DNA from: CAINVV01 sp037129695
GTDB taxonomy: Bacteria; Bacteroidota; Bacteroidia; Bacteroidales; Prolixibacteraceae
DNA length: 21,462 nucleotides
NCBI GenBank assembly: GCA_037129695.1
Contig: JBAXUL010000066.1
Location: forward strand, 1-21,462
Direction: 5' to 3'
The first letter of the stretch is position 1; every line of letters starts with the position of its first letter. Shown here piece by piece: positions 16,239 to 21,462 of this stretch. Below the pieces are notes generated by a model that had not been told where the DNA came from, searched no databases, and was given only the letters and a program-made list of their open reading frames with translations. Made by a program: the position numbers and the translations under genes.

Positions 16239-16757
16239 CTATTTGATCATCCTGATCTCCAGAATTCCGTTGATGAATTTGTGACTTAATTTGGACTGCT
16301 GGACTTTTGCGTTGAGCAGTATTTCCTTGCGATAGGTGCGGCTGGTGTTGACGGCTGAAATTTCCAGAATATCTTCCTTTAATTCAATTTTGATATCCCC
16401 TTCTTCGATCCCGGGCATCTCGGCAATCACAATTATTTCATCCTCTTCATAGAAAATATCTGTGATGGGTTCTCGCTCCTCATTCACTTTCGGACCATCC
16501 GGTGTTTTCCGGATATTTCCAAAGGTTTCCACTTTGGGTGAACCGCCTCCGGCCGTATTGACGGTAAAGCCATAAACGCCTTTCATCCCTTTTTTGATAT
16601 GGTCCAGATTGATCTCACCCTCTTTGCTGATTCCGCCTCTTTCATCCAGTTTCCCGGCAAGGTCGACTAATTTTTCAATCCCTTTGAACAAACCACCAAG
16701 ACCGAATATTTCAAAGCCGGCCTCCTCTTTTTTGTCCTCTTTCTTATCCTTTGCCAT
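16239..16757 (-). CDS. gvpH: Hsp20-family gas vesicle protein GvpH
   Basis: The 172-residue protein has an alpha-crystallin domain from about residue 92 to the end. It contains ITDIFYEEDEIIVIAEMPG, a IKIELKEDILEISA strand pair and the closing strand NGILEIRMIK. The N-terminal part starts with a charged lysine/glutamate stretch, then FGLGGLFKGIEKLVDLAGKL, as in bacterial GvpH-type proteins. Hsp20 proteins hold unfolded proteins without ATP. In haloarchaea GvpH has an Hsp20-like fold. The domain ends abruptly after the last strand, so the usual C-terminal IxI tail that caps oligomers is absent. It follows gvpJ by 28 bases. It is one of several chaperone-type genes in the cluster. Confidence 0.9.
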   Translation of the reverse strand: MAKDKKEDKKEEAGFEIFGLGGLFKGIEKLVDLAGKLDERGGISKEGEINLDHIKKGMKGVYGFTVNTAGGGSPKVETFGNIRKTPDGPKVNEEREPITDIFYEEDEIIVIAEMPGIEEGDIKIELKEDILEISAVNTSRTYRKEILLNAKVQQSKLSHKFINGILEIRMIK

Positions 16758-16785
16758 TGTGCGAATTTTTAGAATCTGTCAATAC

Positions 16786-17085
16786 TTAAGTCGGATTACT
16801 GCTGGCCTCCAGTTTTTCCAAACGTGCCACTAAACTATCCTGGTGCTCCATCAGCTCTTTCTCTCTGGCCTTCGTTGAGAGGTAAGTATCCTCCTGCCAC
16901 CAGTTGATTCCCATCTCCATGGCCTTGTCTACCGAGCATACCAGGAGTCTGATTTTTATAGTAAGTAAGTCAATATCTGCTATTTGAATCTTAATATCTC
17001 CGGCAATCACAATTCCTTTGTCGAGTACTCTTTCGAGAATATCAGCAAGTCCTGTTGCATTAATTGAATGAGTAGGTTCTGACAT
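16786..17085 (-). CDS. gvpJ: GvpA-family minor protein GvpJ
   Basis: The 99-residue protein carries a GvpA-family core (about 14-65) with LERVLDKGIVIAGDIKIQIA and DIDLLTIKIRLLVCSVDKA. A GvpJ-type extension follows, MGINWWQEDTYLS, and then a charged C-terminal coil. The WW pair after the core is typical of GvpJ rather than GvpA. GvpJ is a minor vesicle protein that is essential for assembly and may sit at the cone tips. It lies between the short helical gene (nine-base gap) and gvpH. No Shine-Dalgarno is visible; the leader is AT-rich. Confidence 0.93.
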   Translation of the reverse strand: MSEPTHSINATGLADILERVLDKGIVIAGDIKIQIADIDLLTIKIRLLVCSVDKAMEMGINWWQEDTYLSTKAREKELMEHQDSLVARLEKLEASSNPT

Positions 17086-17094
17086 AATAAAAAT

Positions 17095-17394
17095 TTAATA
17101 GTCTATTGACATGGTTTTCCAATCTGTTTTCGCCTGGCTTGCTTCCTTGGATCCAGGGTTGTGCATTTGTTCTGCTTTTTCCTCGTTATACCGTTGAATT
17201 TCATTCAACCTGGTTTGAATAATCTCGAGTCTCTGCAGAATATTGATTTCTTCTGTTTTCAAGCGGGTTCTTTCTTTTTCAAACATAAAGAGTTTGATGA
17301 ATTCCGAATTTTCCTTGTTTGGAATACCTGATTTTGCAACATTTTGCATGGACTTGATACTCTGAAGTCCTTTGATGGCACTCGAAATTGGCAT
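17095..17394 (-). CDS. Short helical gas vesicle protein, GvpV-like
   Basis: The 99-residue protein has a basic, serine-rich start (SSAIKGLQSIKSMQNVAKSG). A helix-forming core follows (about 30-75) with FIKLFMFEKERTRLKTEE and then RLEIIQTRLNEIQRY. This layout of a leading L-x-x-x-x-x-E-K-x-R-L helix followed by a heptad-like coil resembles small proteins called GvpV in some bacterial gas vesicle clusters. The resemblance is from family memory and not checked by alignment. It lies 43 bases after gvpN and before gvpJ. No catalytic motif is present, so a structural or adaptor role is likely. Confidence 0.7.
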   Translation of the reverse strand: MPISSAIKGLQSIKSMQNVAKSGIPNKENSEFIKLFMFEKERTRLKTEEINILQRLEIIQTRLNEIQRYNEEKAEQMHNPGSKEASQAKTDWKTMSIDY

Positions 17395-17437
17395 ATTGTT
17401 GGGTTTTTAACTGTTGATGTTATGATAGGAAAATCTC

Positions 17438-18385
17438 TTAACAATTAAAGTCAATCAATTCATTGACAATTAATCTCACCTTTTCCTGGTTGGTTTTTGA
17501 ACCGACCCGACTGGTTTCTGAAGTAAGGATGTCCTGGCAAATCAAGCGGAACATTTCGCTGTTTTTAGAAGGAGATGAATTCAATGTCGCCAATGTTTTT
17601 GCGATCATGATGGAACCGCGAACGGTTGGATCGAATTCGGTTTTACCGGATTCACGCAGACCCCTGACAACCTTTACTATTTTCTCTGTATCTTCCAGTG
17701 AAAGATCCGATTTTGCCATGGTAATTTTCAATTCGGTTTCATAATCGAAATGATCAAGATCCATGGTGACCATCCTGTCACGCAACGCATCCTGTGTCCG
17801 GTTGACCCCTGCATATTCTTCCGGATTTGAGGTGAAAATGGCGCAGAAGTCAGGATGCACCTTCATGTAATAGTCTTCTTCCTTCCCGGCTGAAGTGCTC
17901 ATCATCCGTTCCTGGAGGATGGGCAACAAAATATTGTTGGCTTCAGCTCTCGAACGTGTAAATTCATCGTAAATCAGGGTAAAACCGTTTTTTACCGCGA
18001 TGGTCAACCTGTTATTCACCCATTTTTTTTCCATATCTTCCTCCTGTTTGTGAACAGAATGGATGAATTTATCGTCCAGCTTCCTGAACCGGTAGCCTGA
18101 CTCACTCCCCACCAAATCGGAAGTTTTGTACTCCGAATCGCCATGAATGATCACTACCGGTCTCCCAATCTTACTGGCAAGGTGCATGGCCACTGTCGTT
18201 TTACCAGTGCCCGACGGACCCCTGAAGTGAACCGGAAATCCGGCCTTAATATATGTCAGACCCCTGTCAGTAATGTTTCTGATGTATTCTGTCTCGACAA
18301 AATTTGCCATTTTGCGAGGTTCAAGGATCGTATTTGTTTCGTTGTTGCTACTCATGGTTGGTTTGTTGATGGATGATGATAACAT
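17438..18385 (-). CDS. gvpN: Gas vesicle AAA+ ATPase GvpN
   Basis: The 315-residue protein is a MoxR-like AAA+ ATPase of the GvpN type. It has Walker A GPSGTGKT at 56-63, Walker B with TLIYDEFTR at 136-144, sensor motif IFTSNPEEYAG at about 183-193 and an RDRM segment at about 202-205. The HGDSEYKTSDLVG stretch is typical of the family. GvpN hydrolyses ATP and affects vesicle growth; in cyanobacteria-like systems it acts with GvpC. It starts three bases after the 59-residue gene. A second in-frame ATG ten codons further (18355) could be the true start. No Shine-Dalgarno precedes either. Confidence 0.95.
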   Translation of the reverse strand: MLSSSINKPTMSSNNETNTILEPRKMANFVETEYIRNITDRGLTYIKAGFPVHFRGPSGTGKTTVAMHLASKIGRPVVIIHGDSEYKTSDLVGSESGYRFRKLDDKFIHSVHKQEEDMEKKWVNNRLTIAVKNGFTLIYDEFTRSRAEANNILLPILQERMMSTSAGKEEDYYMKVHPDFCAIFTSNPEEYAGVNRTQDALRDRMVTMDLDHFDYETELKITMAKSDLSLEDTEKIVKVVRGLRESGKTEFDPTVRGSIMIAKTLATLNSSPSKNSEMFRLICQDILTSETSRVGSKTNQEKVRLIVNELIDFNC

Positions 18386-18388
18386 TGA

Positions 18389-18568
18389 TTAAAACTCCAA
18401 TTTAGGCAATTGCTCCATTGTCTTTTCCCAGATTTTCCGGGCTTCTTCAATCTCTTTCTTCATTTCTTCTTGCCTTATCAGGAAAGCTTTTTTACGTTCG
18501 ACATGCGCCAGAATGGCTTCTTGTCTTTTTTGCAGGCTTTTCCTGATCGTGTTGGCGGAGGTATCCAT
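18389..18568 (-). CDS. Small helical protein of unknown function
   Basis: This 59-residue frame starts with ATG at 18568 and ends with TAA at 18389. The protein begins MDTSANTIRKSLQKRQEAIL and continues as one charged amphipathic helix rich in K, E, R and Q, ending KLEF. It fills the space between the cysteine-rich gene (15 bases upstream) and gvpN (three bases downstream), with no other candidate frame. That spacing and its composition support a real gene. No family is recognised. It may be a GvpN or shell adaptor, but nothing proves this. Confidence 0.7.
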   Translation of the reverse strand: MDTSANTIRKSLQKRQEAILAHVERKKAFLIRQEEMKKEIEEARKIWEKTMEQLPKLEF

Positions 18569-18583
18569 TTTGACAGGGTATGA

Positions 18584-18895
18584 TCAGTTTAATCCTTTTC
18601 CTCCGCAACCGGTACATGGTAATCCATCACTTGATTTTCCAGTCGCACCGCACTTTTTACATTTGGTATTACCCTTGATGTGATTGACGCCTTTGCCTCC
18701 GCAAACGATACACGTCACTCTTGCCCCAAGGGGATTTTTTCCGGTACCTCCACAAAAAACGCAGACATATTCGGGTTCAGCAATCAAAACCTCGCCTGTT
18801 CCTTCGCATACCATGCAATCTGATATGGCCGACAACAGCGCGAAAGGATCTTTTCCTGTACCACCGCAAAATGCGCATTTGATAATTTTTGACAT
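18584..18895 (-). CDS. Standalone DnaJ-type cysteine-rich (CxxCxGxG) protein
   Basis: The 103-residue protein is almost entirely six CxxCxGxG motifs, at about residues 7, 27, 45, 62, 79 and 94 (for example CAFCGGTG, CVFCGGTG, CTGCGGKG). This is the repeat of the DnaJ zinc-finger domain, where four motifs form two zinc sites that help bind client proteins and drive transfer to DnaK. Six motifs could form three sites. There is no J domain, no G/F region and no C-terminal DnaJ domain. The J domain of this cluster sits instead on the GvpF/L fusion at 11817-12857. It lies between the GvpC-like gene (88-base gap) and the 59-residue gene. It may be a client-binding part of a split Hsp40; this is inference. 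Confidence 0.88.
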   Translation of the reverse strand: MSKIIKCAFCGGTGKDPFALLSAISDCMVCEGTGEVLIAEPEYVCVFCGGTGKNPLGARVTCIVCGGKGVNHIKGNTKCKKCGATGKSSDGLPCTGCGGKGLN

Positions 18896-18983
18896 GGAGG
18901 TTAGAATTTAAAAAATCTTAAAAACGAAATGGCTCTTTTCACGGATGAATTAAGCCACTCCGCTTTTGGGCATTATACTAAAA

Positions 18984-20168
18984 CTACTTTAACGGAAAAT
19001 ACACATTTTCAACTTTTTGAACTTTTCCTTCTTCCAGCAGAGCCTTGGCTATGAATCCAAGTTTCATCCGTGTTTCACCGAGAGGGGCTTCCATCTCAGA
19101 GATCTTGCTGCCGTTCGGATGCTGGTTGATAAAATCAAGAACCTTTGCATCCAAAGCCATTGGTGCCACATCGATCGGAGCTGTTTCAGGTATTACCTCG
19201 AGAAGCATTTCCATAACCGGCTCAATGATTTCCACCTTCTTAGCCGGTTGTTTCTCAGCTTTTACTACCACCTCTTTTTTTACAGACACTAAACCTTTTT
19301 TTCTGATCTGAGCAATGGCATCCTGCATTTTATTCCATTCGGCAGAAGCACCTTCTCTGTCTTTTGCATAATTTCCAAGCATGCCGGCAGTATTCTTTTG
19401 AATTTCCCTGACCTCTTTTTGGATTCCGGCAATGGCTCCGTGAATTCCTTTCATGATCTTTTTATAATCACCAAGTCTTTCAACTTCACCTTTGGAAAGA
19501 TCTTTTCTCAGCTTCTGAGCCATCTTCTGATTTTCCTTACTGATTTCGGCCAACCTAACCTGAAAGCTATTCAGTAACTGATGGGTGAATTGAACCCGTT
19601 CGGCCAGATTCTTGCTTAGCTCTGCCCTCAGTTCAGCCGACATATCCTGATGCTCTTTGTCAAAATTCGCAATCATGTTGTTGGTATCCTTGAAAATAGC
19701 AAGAACCTCATTATTGATGCTTGTAATATCCTGGTTGATTTCTTTCATCAGGGCAGTGAATTCAGCCATTCTGATTTTCTCATCGTTCATCCTGCCGGCC
19801 CTGTTCTCAACAAAAGACTGATTCAACTCAACAGCCATTTGTGACCTGTCGGCGCTGAATTCGTTGACCATATTGAGGGTGGAAGTTTGAATGTCTATTA
19901 CCTCCTTTTGAATGGTTGAAATGGTTTGATGGATATCGGACATCAAATTCTTGTAGGTGTTCATTCTTTCCTTTTCACCCTGGTTAAGGTCTTTCCTGAG
20001 TGATTTGGCATTAGCATTTAAAATGGCTGCCATTTGCTGATGATCTTTATGGAAACCATCAAGGGTTTTCTGAACATCATTGACAAGTTCTTCATTCTCT
20101 TTAATTCTTTGTTTGAAAGAAGCAAGCATCTCTTCGCTTAAATTTTTCATCTGTGCTGAAAGTCCCAT
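18984..20168 (-). CDS. Helical-repeat protein with GvpC-like architecture and a C-terminal winged-helix-like domain
   Basis: The 394-residue protein is helical through about residue 290, with five degenerate units of 39-65 residues. Units show Y/F-x-x-LM-x-x-I, then I-x-x-I-x-x-EV-x-x-I, then M-x-x-EL. Residues 57-94 and 220-257 share 22 of 38 positions (LRKDL..GE.ER, IQKEV..IQ). GvpC of cyanobacteria is also a hydrophilic repeat of helical units that coats and stiffens the vesicle, and lies near gvpA; a similar role is likely but the repeat sequence itself is different. A lysine/proline/glutamate linker (about 295-335) leads to a compact C-terminal domain, VLDFINQHPNGSKISEMEAP..., ending VYFPLK, that looks like a winged helix. 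It has a Shine-Dalgarno AGGAG eight bases before ATG. Alternative: an unrelated coiled-coil adaptor. Confidence 0.82.
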   Translation of the reverse strand: MGLSAQMKNLSEEMLASFKQRIKENEELVNDVQKTLDGFHKDHQQMAAILNANAKSLRKDLNQGEKERMNTYKNLMSDIHQTISTIQKEVIDIQTSTLNMVNEFSADRSQMAVELNQSFVENRAGRMNDEKIRMAEFTALMKEINQDITSINNEVLAIFKDTNNMIANFDKEHQDMSAELRAELSKNLAERVQFTHQLLNSFQVRLAEISKENQKMAQKLRKDLSKGEVERLGDYKKIMKGIHGAIAGIQKEVREIQKNTAGMLGNYAKDREGASAEWNKMQDAIAQIRKKGLVSVKKEVVVKAEKQPAKKVEIIEPVMEMLLEVIPETAPIDVAPMALDAKVLDFINQHPNGSKISEMEAPLGETRMKLGFIAKALLEEGKVQKVENVYFPLK

Positions 20169-20223
20169 TTTGTTATCTCCTAATAGATTAATGAAATTAT
20201 TGTGATTGAATATGGTATCAAAA

Positions 20224-20859
20224 TCATTCTATATACGCACTTATGGTATCTGTGCAGAGTTCCTTTGTAAGTTGGTCTTTAATTTTTTTGATGTCGTGGA
20301 TCAAAATCTGATCTCCTTTTTCAAGCAGATGCTCCAAACAAACCATCAATTTGTAATGCATTTGTTGAAAATCCAGAAAAGTTTTCATCGCGGTTTCTTT
20401 TCTTTCATCCTGCAACTCTGCAATTTTTGCCAGTTGTTCTTTAACTTCTATTATTTTTTCTTTTACGTCTCTGGAGGTAATATCTTTGATGCCCAACAAG
20501 CTATTCTTCAATGACTGGGCAGTTTCTTTCTGTGCTTCAATAAAAATAAGGAACTGGGTTTCGGCCTCCTTTTCCTTTTGGTTGAGATGATCCAGAATAC
20601 CCGCCATCATGGTGTGGTAATCTTTTTTACGAAGGGAACCATTCTTGGCAACCGCTTCACAAAGCCTGGCATTTAGCAGGTCTCTTTCTAATCTGAGATC
20701 GTTGAGCGAATGATGGATATTATCATAAAGGCTGTGAGTTGATTCCGTTATATTTTCGGAAGACTGGAAGGCCGATTGTATTTTTTGAATCCGGGCTTCA
20801 TAGGAAGAAATGATATTGTCAAAAAAGACATCAATATTTATATCTTGCTGAGGATTCAT
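20224..20859 (-). CDS. Coiled-coil protein of unknown function downstream of gvpA
   Basis: The 211-residue protein is nearly all helical and charged, with no signal peptide, membrane segment or catalytic motif. Clear heptad-like stretches occur at about 60-130 and 135-200 (for example KEKIIEVKEQLAKIAELQDE). It starts after a 226-base gap below gvpA and precedes the GvpC-like repeat gene by 55 bases. I recognise no family. Its helical, hydrophilic nature and location suggest a shell-coating or scaffold partner of the adjacent repeat protein. No Shine-Dalgarno is present. Confidence 0.8.
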   Translation of the reverse strand: MNPQQDINIDVFFDNIISSYEARIQKIQSAFQSSENITESTHSLYDNIHHSLNDLRLERDLLNARLCEAVAKNGSLRKKDYHTMMAGILDHLNQKEKEAETQFLIFIEAQKETAQSLKNSLLGIKDITSRDVKEKIIEVKEQLAKIAELQDERKETAMKTFLDFQQMHYKLMVCLEHLLEKGDQILIHDIKKIKDQLTKELCTDTISAYIE

Positions 20860-21056
20860 GTTTTTTTCAGGGTTGAATAGTTAATAAGTCAGGGAGGGAA
20901 CTGATGGTGTGCTGACACGGATGGGTCTCCGGTCGACACAAGAAAACGAGAAAGTGTGGAGGAACGAAAATGGATGTTTGAAGTGTGAAGCAGGTGTTGA
21001 AAAAGTAATTCCTGGTAATCATGCTTTTTAGAGATAAACCCCGGAAGGATGTTTTA

Positions 21057-21078
21057 GCAAGAATAACTACTTCTCTGC
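21057..21078 (-). other. Possible hairpin directly after gvpA
   Basis: Eight bases after the gvpA stop, the minus strand can fold GCA(G)AGAA-GTAGTTA-TTCTTGC, a 7-base-pair stem with one bulged base. In other gas vesicle operons a structure after gvpA reduces read-through and protects the abundant gvpA message. There is no T-run here, so a terminator is not shown. The 226-base gap to the next gene would give room for such control. Confidence 0.3.
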
Positions 21079-21085
21079 AAGTACC

Positions 21086-21292
21086 TTATGCGGCTTTAGC
21101 AGTTAAACCAATTGCTTCGGCATATTTCAAATAAGTCTCAACAGAGGCAACAACGATTCTTGCTTCGATAGCAAGCAATTCGATACCTACCAGTGATACC
21201 CTAACCCATGCATCAACTACGACACCTTTGTCGAGGATACGGTCAATAACTTCTACTAAACTTGATGATCCGATTGTTTTTTCTACTGACAT
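21086..21292 (-). CDS. gvpA: Gas vesicle shell protein GvpA (second copy)
   Basis: The 68-residue protein is a typical GvpA. It has LVEVIDRILDKGVVVDAWVR followed by SLVGIELLAIEARIVVASVETYLKYAEAIGL and a short TAKAA tail. GvpA polymerises into the ribbed, gas-permeable but water-excluding vesicle wall. Length is normal. A strong Shine-Dalgarno (AAGGAG, eight bases before ATG) suits a highly produced structural protein. It is the second member of a tandem pair; the upstream copy ends at 21377. No promoter could be assigned between them. Confidence 0.97.
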   Translation of the reverse strand: MSVEKTIGSSSLVEVIDRILDKGVVVDAWVRVSLVGIELLAIEARIVVASVETYLKYAEAIGLTAKAA

Positions 21293-21300
21293 AATATGAT

Positions 21301-21306
21301 CTCCTT
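21301..21306 (-). promoter_or_regulatory. Strong ribosome binding site of gvpA
   Basis: The minus strand reads AAGGAG eight bases before the ATG at 21292. Similar Shine-Dalgarno sequences occur before the GvpC-like gene (20177-20181), gvpF/L copy 2 (11820-11826), gvpG (10241-10247), the zinc ribbon (9989-9996) and gvpO (9775-9781). Most other genes in the window have AT-rich leaders without one, so this marks a group of genes with strong initiation signals. Confidence 0.75.
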
Positions 21307-21317
21307 ATTATTTAATG

Positions 21318-21358
21318 AAACCGTACTTAATGTTAGAGGGACGGCGTTCCTCCGGTTT
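21318..21358 (-). other. Possible hairpin between the two gvpA copies
   Basis: In the space between the copies the minus strand has AAACCG...CGGTTT arms enclosing an inner GAGG...CCTC stem with a nine-base loop. The two stems are separated by a 12-base internal bulge on one side. It lies upstream of the second gvpA Shine-Dalgarno and has no following T-run. It could be an RNA processing or stability site in a gvpA-gvpA transcript. Support is modest. Confidence 0.3.
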
Positions 21359-21376
21359 TTGAAATCAATTTAATAC

Positions 21377-21462
21377 TTAAGCAGCTTTTGCGGTCAAACC
21401 AATTGCCTCAGCATATTTCAGATAAGTCTCAACAGAGGCAACAACGATTCTTGCTTCGATAG
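21377..21462 (-). CDS. gvpA: Gas vesicle shell protein GvpA (first copy, 5' part outside window)
   Basis: Only the last 27 codons and stop are inside the window. They encode IEARIVVASVETYLKYAEAI and then GLTAKAA, identical in protein to the end of the second copy. Of the shared codons, the upstream 13 are identical in DNA while the last 14 differ at eight positions, all silent. The copy is cut by the window edge, not truncated in the genome as far as can be seen. It shows that the cluster has at least two tandem gvpA genes and that more of the operon lies to the right. Confidence 0.93.
   Translation of the reverse strand, partial: IEARIVVASVETYLKYAEAIGLTAKAA

Noticed and set aside
18984..20168. 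Methyl-accepting chemotaxis-type coiled coil
   Set aside because: No conserved signalling hairpin tip, membrane segment or HAMP domain is visible; the repeats and site next to gvpA favour a vesicle role.

Overview
The window is a large gas vesicle (gvp) gene cluster. All 24 protein-coding genes lie on the minus strand, so the cluster reads from the right edge to the left. The two edge genes are cut: a gvpA copy on the right and a multi-PAS sensor on the left. No RNA gene, insertion sequence or CRISPR array is visible, and no gene-free stretch exceeds about 231 bases. The style of the hybrid histidine kinase and PAS proteins, the moderately AT-rich composition and A-rich leaders without Shine-Dalgarno sequences at many genes suggest a Bacteroidota-like bacterium. 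That assignment is inference, since no rRNA or other taxonomic marker is present.

Layout in transcription order. (1) 21462-18389, shell and accessory block: tandem gvpA copies, a 211-residue coiled-coil protein, a 394-residue helical-repeat protein that resembles GvpC in architecture, a small protein with six DnaJ-type CxxCxGxG motifs, and a 59-residue helical protein. (2) 18385-16239: gvpN (AAA+ ATPase), a short GvpV-like helical protein, gvpJ and gvpH (Hsp20). (3) 16007-12870, after a 231-base gap: an ArsA/Get3-type ATPase and a CDC48/VAT-type double AAA+ ATPase. (4) 12857-8474, tightly coupled block: a GvpF/L protein carrying a C-terminal J domain, two more GvpF/L proteins, gvpG, a double zinc ribbon, a GvpO-like protein, a fourth GvpF/L and a GvpM/S-type GvpA paralogue. 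(5) 8363-1: a hybrid sensor kinase, a fifth GvpF/L, gvpK, a DnaK-type Hsp70 and a large multi-PAS sensor.

How the parts may work together. GvpA forms the vesicle rib, and the GvpC-like repeat protein may strengthen it. GvpF/L, G, J, K, M/S, N and O are the usual assembly and minor proteins. The unusual feature is the amount of protein-folding machinery in the cluster. There is an Hsp70 (DnaK), a J domain fused to GvpF/L, a separate DnaJ-like cysteine-rich protein, an Hsp20, a CDC48-type unfoldase and a Get3/ArsA-like ATPase. DnaJ's functional parts (J domain and zinc-finger substrate module) seem to be divided between two Gvp-associated proteins. This suggests a dedicated Hsp70/Hsp40 system for the very hydrophobic, aggregation-prone GvpA. 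Two PAS-rich sensors in the same cluster suggest that buoyancy is tied to a cytoplasmic signal such as redox state, oxygen or light.
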